Assembly: GCA_050174775.1 (NCBI GenBank)
Contig: JBFXJP010000001.1
Span: 310,001-374,000, forward strand
Direction of reading: 5' to 3'
DNA: 64,000 bases
Origin: CAYPGJ01 sp050174775
GTDB lineage: Bacteria > Planctomycetota > Phycisphaerae > Phycisphaerales > UBA1924
Numbering within the stretch: position 1 is the first letter of the stretch; every line of letters begins with the position of its first letter. Positions 20,308 to 29,099 of the stretch are shown here, piece after piece. A model generated the notes under the pieces. It was not told the origin of the DNA, made no database searches, and saw only the letters and a program-made list of their open reading frames with translations. The translations under genes were made by a program, and so were the position numbers.

Positions 20308-21198
20308 TCAGCTCGCGGCGGTCTGCCGGCGGAGCTGATCGCGCTGCACCTCGGCCACGAACTTGCAGAGCTGGGTGATGACGAAGCGTTCGTGCGTGCG
20401 GTCGCCCGAGAAGTCGAAGGAGATGCCCGCGTAGACGCGGTGCTGCGCATCGATGTGGGTGTGCACGACGCGCCCCGCGATGCCGAGCGGCACGGCGACG
20501 TGGGGCGTGAGGTGCAGGCGCATCCAGAGGTGCCTGTGACGCTCGAGGGTGCGCGCGTGCTCGGGGTCGATGAGGAGCCCCGCGCCGCCGCCGCCCAGGT
20601 TCATCAGCACGCCGGGGAATTCGGGCCCGACGTCCGGCAGCACGATGCCGCCGGTCTCGATGCGCGCGATCACGCCGCTCTGGTCGGAGCGTTCGGCGTC
20701 GGCGAGCTCGGTGCGGTTCGCGGCCTCGGCGATGGCCGCGGACGCAGGGTCCAGCAGCGGGTGGCACGAGACCCTGGGCAGCGTGAGGCCGACGGTCGAG
20801 ATGCGGTAGAAGGAGCGCCGCTGGCAGCGCTCAACGCGTTCCGGCATGGAGAGACGTATCGCCGGGGACTCGCGGCCCCCGGCGAGCAGGGCGACCGCGT
20901 TGCCGAGGTGGCGCGTGGAGAACATCCAGCGGTTCGGGCCGCTGACGATGACGCCGACGAGCTCGATGCCGGGGTTCAGGTCGACGCGCTGACGCAGCAC
21001 CACCGGGTGCTCGACGAGGATCTCGGAGTCGGTGAGGGCCAGGACGCGGACGCGCCAGATCAGGTTCGAGGCGAGCGCGTCCTCGCCCGCGGGCGCGTCA
21101 CTCGCGCCGGGGATGGTCAGCTCGATGGCGCCGTTCCGCTCGTGCAGCTGCTCGAGCGTTTCGCGCCAATGCTCGGTTCGTGAACGGCGTGCGGGCAC
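20308..21198 (-). CDS. YcgR-like protein with C-terminal PilZ domain
   Basis: A 296-residue soluble protein. The first ~115 residues form a beta-rich domain like the YcgR N-terminus (DLNPGIELVGVIVSGPNRWMF). CQRRSFYRIS (~residues 125-134) is the RxxxR c-di-GMP motif and LMNLGGGGAGLLID (~198-211) stands at the D/N-x-S-x-x-G position, though with Gly where Ser is usual. YcgR proteins brake flagellar motors in response to c-di-GMP; no flagellar gene is nearby, so the target is unknown. The GTG start at 21198 has CGAGGA about 8 nt upstream. It is the second PilZ-type gene in 3 kb. Confidence 0.72.
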   Translation of the reverse strand: MPARRSRTEHWRETLEQLHERNGAIELTIPGASDAPAGEDALASNLIWRVRVLALTDSEILVEHPVVLRQRVDLNPGIELVGVIVSGPNRWMFSTRHLGNAVALLAGGRESPAIRLSMPERVERCQRRSFYRISTVGLTLPRVSCHPLLDPASAAIAEAANRTELADAERSDQSGVIARIETGGIVLPDVGPEFPGVLMNLGGGGAGLLIDPEHARTLERHRHLWMRLHLTPHVAVPLGIAGRVVHTHIDAQHRVYAGISFDFSGDRTHERFVITQLCKFVAEVQRDQLRRQTAAS

Positions 21199-21250
21199 TG
21201 GGTGTCCTCGGTTCGAAAGCGTCCCGGATGGTTCCGCACACCCATCGGCT

Positions 21251-21283
21251 CAAAGAGAGAGCGCTCCGAGCGGTCGGAGCGCT
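21251..21283 (-). terminator. Candidate terminator after the transglutaminase gene
   Basis: A perfect 10-bp stem, AGCGCTCCGA/TCGGAGCGCT (21260-21269 with 21274-21283), has a 4-nt loop. On the minus strand it is followed by CTCTCTTTG, a weak U tract. It lies 74 nt after the transglutaminase stop. Confidence 0.5.
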
Positions 21284-21356
21284 GGCGCGACCGCATCGAG
21301 TTGGGTTTGTGCCGGACGAATCGTTCGCGCGGGCGAGCGGGGCCGTTCTCGGACGC

Positions 21357-23570
21357 TCATGCCCCCGGGGTGAAGGATTCGGAGAGGGCGCGCTCCAGGC
21401 GCGTGACCTCCTCGAGCTCCTGCGGCGTGAGCGATCGGGCGCCGAACCGGGCCGCGTAATAGAGATCGACCAGGCGCGCCGACGCGCTCGAGGCGGCGGG
21501 CACGTCCGAGAGTGAGCGCCGGGCGTGGCGCAGGGGGGGCAGTGTGGTCGGCTTCTCGCGCCCCGCGGCCCGCCATCGTCCCAGGACACGCTCGTAGAAG
21601 CGGATCTGACGCGCGATCTCCATCGCGAGGCGCGTGTCCTCGGGGGCGGAGCGCGCCAACGCGACGGCCCGCTTGCGGCGCTCGGCGCGTTGCCGGACCC
21701 ATCTGCGCAGGGTTGCGCGGATCGAGAACAGCACGCCGGCCGCCAGCAGGAACGCCCCGACGCCGATCGCGCCCGCCCAGAGCAGGCGCGAGCTCAGCTG
21801 ACGCGCGTTCAGAGAGGTCAGACGCTCGAGACGCAGATTGAACCCGCCGACGTCGAGCTTGGGCACGCCGAAGATGGACATGCGACGATTCTGGTCGTAC
21901 CCGACGACCCAGGTGATCCAGACGTGCTCCGCGGCTTCCTTCGCGGTCCGGAGGGCGCCGACGACCCCGCCCCGCGCGCGATGGGCCTGTGTGACGCCCG
22001 CGACCGGGCTGGGGTCCGCCACGATCCAGACGCCCGGCGCGGTGTTGGCCTCGACCCAGGCGTGCGCGTGGCCCTGCCGGACGACGTAGAGGCCGGTGAG
22101 ATCGTTGAACTCGGAGGCTCGGTAGCCCGAGATGACGCGCGCGTCGACGCCGACGGAGCGGCACAGCGCGGCGAGCGCGGAGGCGAAATACGAGCAGTGG
22201 CCGCGCCTCGTCCGGAAGAGGAACATCTCGATCGGGTCTTCCCCCGCCTGGGGCGCGGTCATGGTCGCGTCGTACTCGTAGCCGGTCTGGAGGGCGCGCT
22301 CGAAGGCGCGGACGATCCGCAGGTCGGATTCGTCGTAGCGTTCCTCTTCTGCGCGCGCCAGGCCGGCGCTCGCGAGGATCTGGTCCGCGTACTCACGGAT
22401 GCGCCCCGATCCGAACATGGGGGGCTGTGGCGGCGGGTCGGGCTCCGCGGAGGGGGTGTAGTCCGGGACCGAATCGACGCTGTACACGATGCGCCCGGAG
22501 CGCCGCGTGAGCGCGAGGACTGTGTCGTGACGCCCCACCTGCAGGCGGTCGTTGCGGTCGATCCGCAGCCGGATCGGGCGCGCCGCCGCAAAGACGGTGT
22601 CGCCCTGGCGATTGCGGATGGTGATCTTCTGGGTGACCACGCCCGCTTCGCGCGAGCGCCCGAACTCCGCGGGGATGAGCGGGGACACGGAGTAGCTGAG
22701 GCTGCTCTCGCCGGCCGAGGCGCTGCGTCTCCACACGCCGTGCGCCGGGTCGTACTCGTCGAGCGCGTTGCCGCGCAGATACACCGGGCGCTCCGCCGAG
22801 CCGATGTTGTTCCCCGCGGCATCGGTGAGCAGCATGTCGAGGATGGGCTCTTCGTTGCCCTGCAGCTCGCCCTCGCGCCCGAGCACGACCTCGTCGCTGT
22901 AGCCGATCTGGGCGCCGGCCCCCGGGTTGGCCCACGCCCCGAACAGCTCGGAGGACGCCGATCGGGGCAGCACGACGAACAGGGCCGTGGCGCCGATCGC
23001 GCAGACCAGTGAGGTGCTGATCGCCACGCGGCGCAGCTGACGGGCCGAGGCGCGATGGAGGCCGACGCCGGGCCGGTTGGCCCGCGCCGCGGTGGCGCGC
23101 ACCTCGAGGAGCAGCGTCGTGCGGACCGCGACCGGGACGTAGACGAAGAGCATCGCGCCGAGGATGAGCGAGTTGCTCGTCAGGCACGCGGCCACCATCG
23201 TGAACAGGCTCAGGACCAGCAGGCGGCCTTCCTCGCGGACGCGAGCCTTCTCGAACCACATCACGCCCTGGAGCCAGATCAGCGTGCCGCCGAGCGCGGT
23301 GACGAACTGGTCGGGCGTGGCCAGGCCGCGCTGGAACGCGATGATCACCGCGAGGAGCGACAGCGCGTTGAGGAGCCAGTGCGGGAACGGGGCGCGGAGA
23401 TTCGGCGCATCCTCCTTCCAGGGCGCCCCGACCAGCAGCCAGCGGGCGGCGAGGATCGCGCCCACGACTACCACGCCGAGCATCGGCTCCTCGTTGGCGG
23501 TGAAGTACGACATCGCCCCGAGCACGAAGCACGCGACGAGCCAGGGCCTGAATGCGCCGGCGGGGCTCAT
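21357..23570 (-). CDS. Membrane transglutaminase-like protein (DUF3488/TgpA type)
   Basis: A 737-residue membrane protein. The N-terminal ~190 residues hold several hydrophobic segments (DUF3488-like). A large extracytoplasmic region contains the transglutaminase core with the full Cys-His-Asp triad: GHCSYFA (Cys459), HAHAWVE (His503) and VADPSP (Asp519). Another membrane span (LLWAGAIGVGAFLLAAGVLF) and a cytoplasmic C-terminal DUF4129-like segment follow. The enzyme class may be a peptidase or amide-bond exchanger of envelope proteins; the substrate is unknown. ATG 23570 overlaps the DUF58 stop by 4 nt (ATGA), so the pair is translationally coupled. The longer upstream frame lies inside DUF58 and is not real. 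Confidence 0.87.
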   Translation of the reverse strand: MSPAGAFRPWLVACFVLGAMSYFTANEEPMLGVVVVGAILAARWLLVGAPWKEDAPNLRAPFPHWLLNALSLLAVIIAFQRGLATPDQFVTALGGTLIWLQGVMWFEKARVREEGRLLVLSLFTMVAACLTSNSLILGAMLFVYVPVAVRTTLLLEVRATAARANRPGVGLHRASARQLRRVAISTSLVCAIGATALFVVLPRSASSELFGAWANPGAGAQIGYSDEVVLGREGELQGNEEPILDMLLTDAAGNNIGSAERPVYLRGNALDEYDPAHGVWRRSASAGESSLSYSVSPLIPAEFGRSREAGVVTQKITIRNRQGDTVFAAARPIRLRIDRNDRLQVGRHDTVLALTRRSGRIVYSVDSVPDYTPSAEPDPPPQPPMFGSGRIREYADQILASAGLARAEEERYDESDLRIVRAFERALQTGYEYDATMTAPQAGEDPIEMFLFRTRRGHCSYFASALAALCRSVGVDARVISGYRASEFNDLTGLYVVRQGHAHAWVEANTAPGVWIVADPSPVAGVTQAHRARGGVVGALRTAKEAAEHVWITWVVGYDQNRRMSIFGVPKLDVGGFNLRLERLTSLNARQLSSRLLWAGAIGVGAFLLAAGVLFSIRATLRRWVRQRAERRKRAVALARSAPEDTRLAMEIARQIRFYERVLGRWRAAGREKPTTLPPLRHARRSLSDVPAASSASARLVDLYYAARFGARSLTPQELEEVTRLERALSESFTPGA

Positions 23571-24721
23571 GCCTCTCCCCCGTCCGTCCGTGCAGGGGCG
23601 GAGTACCGCTGCTCGCTCTCCTGGGCGCGCCAGAGGGTCGCCCACGCGGGCCACCCCGAGGCCCCGCTCTGCCGCGAGCTCACCACGACCGTGGCGGCGC
23701 GCGGATCGGCGTCTTCGGGTCCGATCGGGCGGATCGTTCCCGTGTCGATCACGGCCAGGGCGTCGAGCAGCGCCGCAAGATGGCTCGCCCCGGCGCCGGG
23801 ACGCACGCGCACCGCGCCGTCCGCGCTCGGCGCCACCAGACCAACCTCCAGCCCTTCGCGCTCGCCCGCGGCGCACACGCTCGCGGCAAGCTCGATCGCC
23901 CGCTCGTTCTCCGTGTCCTCGTCCCCGATCGTCCACGGCTCGAGGTCGAGCACCACCCAGAGTCGCGCCGGCGCCGGCGCGGCGTGCTCACGCACCGCCA
24001 GCACGCCCGTCCGGGCCGAGCGGCGCCACGCGACCCGACGCATGCTGTCGCCGGGCGTGTACTCCCGCAGCCCGTAGAACTCGTCGGAGGAGCCGGGAAG
24101 ATCGGCCGACCTCGTCGTCTCCGCCAGCCCGCGCTGCGACCCGCGCCGGATCGATTCGCGCAGCGGTTTCACGCTCGGACGGATGATCGCCAGGTGCTGC
24201 GCCGGGGGCGTGATGAACACGGCTTTCCGAAAGAACCCGAACGGGAACGAGCTCTCCGCCCGGAGCGTTCCGAACGCCGCGACGCCGCGACGGCTCGGGA
24301 TCACCACGCCCTCGCTGTGCGTCTCCGCCCTGGGCGCGATGTGCGCCACGAACGCGATCGGTCGAGGCATGATCGACGGCCAGCTCCGCGCTCCGGGCGC
24401 CAGCGCCTCGTTCAGCGTCGGGTCCTCCTCCTGGATCAGCAGCGCGAACGCGGGCAGCCATCGAGACTCGTTCCGCACCCGGTAGCGGATGCCCCAGTCC
24501 TCCCCCACCTGACCCGGCTCGGAGGGCTCGCGCTCGATCCGGAGCCCGAGCAGCATCGACCCGCTGATGACGCCCGAGACCAGGATCGCCGTCGCCGCGA
24601 GCCCGAACACGATGTACAGCAGATTGTTCTGGGAATTGATCGCGCCCAGCCCGAGCAGGCCCGTGAGCAAAATGTGCCCGAGCCCGGCCCGCGTGATGTG
24701 CTGTTCTCGGCGCGGCGTCAT
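23567..24721 (-). CDS. DUF58 membrane protein
   Basis: A 384-residue protein with two N-terminal membrane helices (~residues 13-60), a beta-rich middle part and the DUF58 signature EFYGLREYTPGDSMRRVAW (~225-243) followed by a vWA-like C-terminal region (WVVLDLEPW). DUF58 proteins usually work with a MoxR AAA+ ATPase and a TgpA-type transglutaminase in an envelope unit. The transglutaminase is present and coupled, but no MoxR gene lies in the neighbourhood. No Shine-Dalgarno is present; a -10-like hexamer 8 nt upstream suggests a near-leaderless message. Confidence 0.87.
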   Translation of the reverse strand: MTPRREQHITRAGLGHILLTGLLGLGAINSQNNLLYIVFGLAATAILVSGVISGSMLLGLRIEREPSEPGQVGEDWGIRYRVRNESRWLPAFALLIQEEDPTLNEALAPGARSWPSIMPRPIAFVAHIAPRAETHSEGVVIPSRRGVAAFGTLRAESSFPFGFFRKAVFITPPAQHLAIIRPSVKPLRESIRRGSQRGLAETTRSADLPGSSDEFYGLREYTPGDSMRRVAWRRSARTGVLAVREHAAPAPARLWVVLDLEPWTIGDEDTENERAIELAASVCAAGEREGLEVGLVAPSADGAVRVRPGAGASHLAALLDALAVIDTGTIRPIGPEDADPRAATVVVSSRQSGASGWPAWATLWRAQESEQRYSAPARTDGGEA

Positions 24722-24729
24722 GACCCGTC

Positions 24730-24735
24730 ACTGTA
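24730..24735 (-). promoter_or_regulatory. -10-like hexamer for near-leaderless DUF58 gene
   Basis: TACAGT (minus strand) ends 8 nt before the ATG at 24721, with no Shine-Dalgarno. Confidence 0.45.
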
Positions 24736-24750
24736 CGGGCGGGGGCGCCC

Positions 24751-25209
24751 TCAGTTCTGGTAGCGGCGGATCTCGTCCCGCAGGTTCTCGCGAACGGGCG
24801 TCCGCGGCGCGATGCCCCGCTGGAGCGTGATGAGCACGCGCTTGTCCTGCCCCGGGAGCGGGAGGACTTCCTCCGCGGGGATAAACCCGTGCTTCTCGGC
24901 CGTGATGAGCGCGTCGAAGAGCAGCACCCCGGCGCCGAACTCTCCCACGGGGACGCTGAAGTCACCCGATTCGTTCGAGACCCCGCGCCCCGCGTGCTTG
25001 CGGCTGACGCGCTGCGGATCGAGCACAAGGTCGAGCAGCGCGCCGTCCACCCCCGGAGCCTTCAGCCTCGGGTCGGAGGGATCGACCACGAAGACGCCCG
25101 AGCTGTCCCCCTCGATCACCCTGCCTCGGAGCGCGTACGAGCCGCACCCCGTGAGCGCGGGAACGAGCGCGAGCAGCGCAGCCGTGATGGACACGAACCG
25201 CACGCTCAT
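24751..25209 (-). CDS. Lipoprotein of unknown function
   Basis: A 152-residue lipoprotein with signal ALLALVPALTGC; Cys22 is the lipidation site. The mature part begins GSYALRGRVIEGDSSGV and includes NESGDFSVPVGEFGAGVLLFD and HGFIPAEEVLPL. This pattern resembles small carboxypeptidase-regulatory-like beta sandwiches, a weak suggestion only. Its start overlaps the scpB stop by 4 nt (ATGA), so it is translated together with scpB although no functional link is known. The function is not recognised. Confidence 0.72.
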   Translation of the reverse strand: MSVRFVSITAALLALVPALTGCGSYALRGRVIEGDSSGVFVVDPSDPRLKAPGVDGALLDLVLDPQRVSRKHAGRGVSNESGDFSVPVGEFGAGVLLFDALITAEKHGFIPAEEVLPLPGQDKRVLITLQRGIAPRTPVRENLRDEIRRYQN

Positions 25210-25922
25210 GCGCCGCTCGCGCCCTCGGTCTGCTCATCCTGCGCGCTCGCCGGGGGCACGTCGTCCGCGCTCTCGGGCGTCTCCGCGCGCGTGGCGCTGG
25301 CGACGAACTCACCCACGTCCGGGAGGTCCTTGGGCCCGCGGAGCCCGAACGCCTCGAAGAACTCCCGCGTGCAGCCGTAGAGCATCGGTCGGCCCAGCTC
25401 TTCGGCGCGCCCCGTGATGGCGATCAGCCGGCGCTCGAGGAGGGTCCGCAGCACCTCGCCGCACGCCACGCCCCGGATCGACTCAACCTCCGCACGGGTG
25501 ATCGGCTGCTTGTACGCGATGACCGCGAGCGTTTCGACCGCGGCTCGGGACATCCGGTGCGCGCTGCGCGAGCGGCCCGCGGCCGCGACCGCGTCCGCGT
25601 ACTTCGGCAGCGTCATGACGCGCAACCCGCTCGCCGTGTTCTCGATGCGGAACGAGCGCCCGGTCTTGTCGTACGTCTCGTTGAGCCGCTCCACGGCCTC
25701 TCGGACGTTGGACGCCCCGGCGGCGCCGCTCAGGCCCAATGCCTCTGCAACGCGGGCCGGCGCGAGCGCTCGATCCTGCGTGAGCAGCACCGCTTCGACG
25801 CGCGCCGCGAGCTCGATGGGGTCCGTGGCGTTCTCGGGACTCTCCGCTTTTCGGGCCTGGGAGCCCTGCGGGATGCGAGAAGTGGGGACCGCTTGTTCGG
25901 TCTGTTCAGCCGGCGCTGGCAT
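25206..25922 (-). CDS. scpB: Segregation and condensation protein B
   Basis: A 238-residue ScpB, the winged-helix kleisin-associated subunit of the SMC-ScpAB chromosome condensin. The core carries RVEAVLLTQDRALAPARVAEAL (~42-63), MSRAAVETLAVIAYKQPITR and IRGVACGEVLRTLLERRLI, all typical. The N-terminal ~35 residues and the acidic C-terminal ~35 residues are low-complexity additions. ATG 25922 is favoured over GTG 25958 because a -10-like TACGAT lies exactly 6 nt before it, giving a leaderless message. It is coupled to the downstream lipoprotein gene. scpA and smc are not in the window. Confidence 0.92.
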   Translation of the reverse strand: MPAPAEQTEQAVPTSRIPQGSQARKAESPENATDPIELAARVEAVLLTQDRALAPARVAEALGLSGAAGASNVREAVERLNETYDKTGRSFRIENTASGLRVMTLPKYADAVAAAGRSRSAHRMSRAAVETLAVIAYKQPITRAEVESIRGVACGEVLRTLLERRLIAITGRAEELGRPMLYGCTREFFEAFGLRGPKDLPDVGEFVASATRAETPESADDVPPASAQDEQTEGASGA

Positions 25923-25928
25923 GGGTGA

Positions 25929-25934
25929 ATCGTA
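25929..25934 (-). promoter_or_regulatory. -10-like hexamer for leaderless scpB
   Basis: TACGAT (minus strand) ends exactly 6 nt before the ATG at 25922, which places the expected transcription start at the A of ATG. Confidence 0.55.
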
Positions 25935-26049
25935 TCGTCTGCGGTTTGTTCCGCTCACGCAAGAAGCTCCAGCAACGCGGGTGGGGGGTCGATCATCGAA
26001 CCGGCGCCGGGGGCCGGCGTAGGTATCGAATGTCAGGAGGAGGAGCCCG

Positions 26050-26322
26050 ATGCCCGTTCAGCACGACGACGATCAGTATGCGGCGTATTTCGCGGAGCTG
26101 TTGAAGAAGGACCTCTCGGGCCGATCGCCCAGCATCCCGCCCAAGTCGTGGGAATGGACCTGCGTCCTGCTGTGGATGGCCGAGGAAGCCCGCGCGCTGG
26201 TCGACCATCTGACCCTTTCTCCCGGCACGCGTCGCCAGGTGCTCGATCTGGCGGAGCAGGCGCGTGAGGAGGTCCGCAAGACCCGGCGCGCATGCCCTGA
26301 ACTTGTTCCCGTGGGCGTGTAG
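26050..26322 (+). CDS. Small soluble protein of unknown function
   Basis: A 90-residue protein with no signal peptide or membrane segment. It starts acidic (MPVQHDDDQYAAYFAELLKK), has a conserved-looking SIPPKSWEWTCVLLWMAEEA segment, and ends in a helix rich in Glu and Arg. The reading frame is supported by an unusually strong Shine-Dalgarno (AGGAGGAGG) about 6 nt before the ATG. No family was recognised. It lies between scpB (divergent) and the MATE transporter (same strand, 48 nt on, with its own -10-like element). Confidence 0.7.
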   Translation: MPVQHDDDQYAAYFAELLKKDLSGRSPSIPPKSWEWTCVLLWMAEEARALVDHLTLSPGTRRQVLDLAEQAREEVRKTRRACPELVPVGV

Positions 26323-26355
26323 CCCGTTGTCCGCATGAGGGCTCGGGGCGCGGCG

Positions 26356-26361
26356 TAGACT
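26356..26361 (+). promoter_or_regulatory. -10-like hexamer for near-leaderless MATE gene
   Basis: TAGACT ends 9 nt before the ATG at 26371; only C-rich sequence lies between and no Shine-Dalgarno is present. Confidence 0.45.
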
Positions 26362-26370
26362 CCGCCCCCC

Positions 26371-27846
26371 ATGCCCACCGGACAACCCACAAACACGCAG
26401 GGCGAGCACACGCCGCTGGGCGAGATGCTGCGGATCGCGGCGCCCGTCGCGGCGACGATGGCGTCGTACACCGTCGCGCAGTTCGTCGATCGGCTGATGG
26501 TCTCGCGCCTCGAGAACGGGGACGCGGCCGTGGCCGCGCAGGGCAACGGTTCGATCCTCTCCTTCGTCCCCATCTCCCTGCTGATGGGGATGATGACGGT
26601 CGTCAACACGTTCGTCGCGCAGAACGTCGGCGCGAAGCGGCCCGAGCGCGCCGCGGCGTACCCGTGGGCGGGGCTCTGGATCTGCCTTTTCGGGTGGGCA
26701 CTGCTCCTCGCGCCGCTGGGCATCGCGATGTGCCTGATGGAACCGGGATTGACGGCCCTTCTCCCGGGGGAGGCCTCGCCGGATGTGGTTCGCATGCAGG
26801 AGGAGTACTCGCGCATCCTCCTGGTCGGGTCCATCATCACCTTGAGCGGGAGAACGTTCGCCCAGTTCTTCTACGGCATCCACAGGCCGCGCGTGGTGAT
26901 GAGCGCCGCGATCATCGGGACCATCGTCAACGCGCTCGCCAACTACGCGTTGATCTACGGCAACTGGGGCTTTCCGAGGCTGGAAGTGGCCGGCGCGGCC
27001 TACGCCACGCTCATCGGCCAGGTCGTCGAGCTCGCGATCCCGATGGCGCTGTTCCTCTCGGCCCGGCTCGATCGTGAGTACGGCACCCGGCGCGCGTGGC
27101 GGTTCGACCCGCGCGCCGCGAAGGACATCCTGCGCATCGGCTGGCCCGCCGCCGTGATGTTCACCAACGAGATGGCGTGCTGGGCCGTGTTCCTGCCGGG
27201 GTACCTGGGCTCGCTGGGCGTGGCGCACAACTCGGCGTCATGGATCGGGCTCTCGTACATGCACGTCTCGTTCCTGCCCGCCATGGGGCTCTCGATCGCG
27301 GTGACGGCCCTCGTGGGCAAGCGCATCGGGGCGGGGAAGCCGGACGAGGCCGCGGCGCGCGCGTGGCTGGGCGTGCGGGTTGCCATGCTCTACATGGGCA
27401 CGTGCGCGCTGATCTTCGTGCTGTTCCGCGGGCCGCTCGTGGAGCTGTTCATCCCGGAGACGCTCGCGCCGGAGCGCGCGGCGGAGATCCTCGACATCGG
27501 CAAGCGCGTCATGATCGCCATCGCGATCTTTCAGCTCTTCGACGCCGTGGGGATCACCATGGTCGGCGCGCTGCGCGGCGCCGGGGACACGACCTGGCCC
27601 GGCATCATGACCGCCGTGCTCTCCTGGTCGCTGATCATCGGGCTCGGAGCGCTGCTGCGCTGGGGGTTCCCCGAGTGGGGGAGCATGGGCCCCTGGTCCG
27701 CCGCGGCCGCGTACATCATCGCGTTCGCCCTCACGATGCTGTGGAGATTCCGCAGAGGGGCGTGGCGCTCGATCAAGCTCGTGGACAGCGAGCACGAAAT
27801 CACAGAAACGCCGCCACCCGAGCCGATGAAGTCCGTACAAGCGTAA
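26371..27846 (+). CDS. MATE-family efflux transporter
   Basis: A 491-residue inner-membrane transporter with about twelve hydrophobic segments in two halves, as expected for MATE/MatE antiporters, which export drugs or metabolites against Na+ or H+. Signatures include MLRIAAPVAATMASYTVAQF near the start, AFVAQNVGAKRP-like TFVAQNVGAKRPERA (~residue 83), LVGKRIGAGKPDEA in the second half and GALRGAGDTTWP (~residue 405). The substrate is unknown. Both ends are soluble: an N-terminal ~15-residue stretch and a C-terminal tail (ITETPPPEPMKSVQA). Confidence 0.93.
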   Translation: MPTGQPTNTQGEHTPLGEMLRIAAPVAATMASYTVAQFVDRLMVSRLENGDAAVAAQGNGSILSFVPISLLMGMMTVVNTFVAQNVGAKRPERAAAYPWAGLWICLFGWALLLAPLGIAMCLMEPGLTALLPGEASPDVVRMQEEYSRILLVGSIITLSGRTFAQFFYGIHRPRVVMSAAIIGTIVNALANYALIYGNWGFPRLEVAGAAYATLIGQVVELAIPMALFLSARLDREYGTRRAWRFDPRAAKDILRIGWPAAVMFTNEMACWAVFLPGYLGSLGVAHNSASWIGLSYMHVSFLPAMGLSIAVTALVGKRIGAGKPDEAAARAWLGVRVAMLYMGTCALIFVLFRGPLVELFIPETLAPERAAEILDIGKRVMIAIAIFQLFDAVGITMVGALRGAGDTTWPGIMTAVLSWSLIIGLGALLRWGFPEWGSMGPWSAAAAYIIAFALTMLWRFRRGAWRSIKLVDSEHEITETPPPEPMKSVQA

Positions 27847-27918
27847 GGAGCGGGCGGGTTCCGATCCGCGTGCGTTCGCTCGGACAGCACGACAACTCGT
27901 GGGCTCTGGAGACGCGCC

Positions 27919-28965
27919 ATGCGACACGCTCGCGCCGTCTCGTGGGGCTTCACCCTCGTTGAGTTGCTCGTCACGATCTCGATCATCTCGCTCCTGATGG
28001 GCATCCTGCTCCCCGCGGTTTCGGGCGTGCGTCAGCACGCCGGGTACGCCGTGTGTCTGGCGAACCAGAAGACCAACGCGAGCGCGGTGCATCACGCGAT
28101 CAATGACAACCGCGAGATGTTTCCCACGGCGCCGATCTCCGGCCCGACCCCGGGACACGGCGGGCTCACCGGCTTCCCTGGCCGGCCCGCGCTCCGGTAC
28201 GCCACCGACGGTCTGCCCCTCAACGACTGGCGCGGGGAATCCGCGCCGGGCAAGTCTCCCGATCGGGGCTGGGCGTACGACGTGAAGTTCTCGCTCGGGA
28301 TGCACTTCTGGACGCGTGAGCACGCGTTCTCGCGCGCGCTGCCGAATCTCGGGATCGAGGCGTACTGGTTCCTCGTCTTCGGCCAGTACGCGGTCGAGAC
28401 CAGGGGGACCACCATGCTCGACGAGCCGTTCCTGAGCCCCGCGGCGCGCTACATCGGACGCAAGTGGAAGGAGTACGCGGAAGAGCCGGTCGACGGGACG
28501 CACGCCGAGCCGCTGCACTTCGGGTCGTATTTCTACGTGCACCCGGCGCTCTACGAACGGAAGGTGTTCTGGAACTTCCGGCAGGGAGGGGTCTTCCAGC
28601 CGGGGCAGGCGTTGCCGCACATGCTCTCGAAATGGGCCGCGTTCAACACGTTCCACTTCGTGACCTACCCGTCGTACAAGACGCTGTTCTTCCAGGTGCT
28701 GGCGGACCATCAGCGCTCCGTGCTCTCCTGGCGTTTCCCGGGCGCCCGGACGACGGTGGCGCTGATGGACGGGAGCGCGCGGGTGGTGAGCGCGAGCATG
28801 GACGGCGTGACGCGCTCGATCGAGGACCTTCTCGACGACGAGGACGTCGGGAGCATCCGCGCGAACGGCTGGCCGATGGGCCTGCGCTACGAGGGGATGG
28901 ACAACACCCACATCGAGGCGTTCCGCTTCACGTTCGGGGGGCTTTCGGGGCGGGACTTCCGCTGA
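27919..28965 (+). CDS. Prepilin-like secreted protein (DUF1559-like)
   Basis: A 348-residue protein with a type IV prepilin signal: MRHARAVSW then GFTLVELLV (cleavage after Gly10, Glu at +5) and a hydrophobic helix (ISIISLLMGILLPAV). Planctomycetes encode many such single pseudopilin-like proteins; the globular domain ends in TTVALMDGSARVV, matching the family's end motif. It is rich in aromatic residues. It would be processed by a prepilin peptidase and held at the membrane; no pilus assembly gene is nearby. GGAGACGCGCC precedes the ATG. Confidence 0.85.
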   Translation: MRHARAVSWGFTLVELLVTISIISLLMGILLPAVSGVRQHAGYAVCLANQKTNASAVHHAINDNREMFPTAPISGPTPGHGGLTGFPGRPALRYATDGLPLNDWRGESAPGKSPDRGWAYDVKFSLGMHFWTREHAFSRALPNLGIEAYWFLVFGQYAVETRGTTMLDEPFLSPAARYIGRKWKEYAEEPVDGTHAEPLHFGSYFYVHPALYERKVFWNFRQGGVFQPGQALPHMLSKWAAFNTFHFVTYPSYKTLFFQVLADHQRSVLSWRFPGARTTVALMDGSARVVSASMDGVTRSIEDLLDDEDVGSIRANGWPMGLRYEGMDNTHIEAFRFTFGGLSGRDFR

Positions 28966-29099
28966 ACCGGGTGGTTCGGGGTGTGTTGAGCGTCCGGGGC
29001 GGGCGGGCTACCCTCTGGGGCGTTGACCGGGAAAATCCCTCCCCACACGCCGGCGGGCCGGCGAGGTGGGGTTGTTGCACAGTAGCGAACAGGACAGGC

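Noticed and set aside
23571..23936. N-terminal extension of the transglutaminase-like protein
   Set aside because: It overlaps DUF58 in another frame and is Arg/Gly-rich without a membrane segment; ATG 23570 overlaps the DUF58 stop in the usual ATGA form.
28464..29099. Extension of the TPR/alpha-CTD frame into the prepilin-like gene
   Set aside because: The region codes for the prepilin-like protein in another frame; ATG 29100 is the sensible start.
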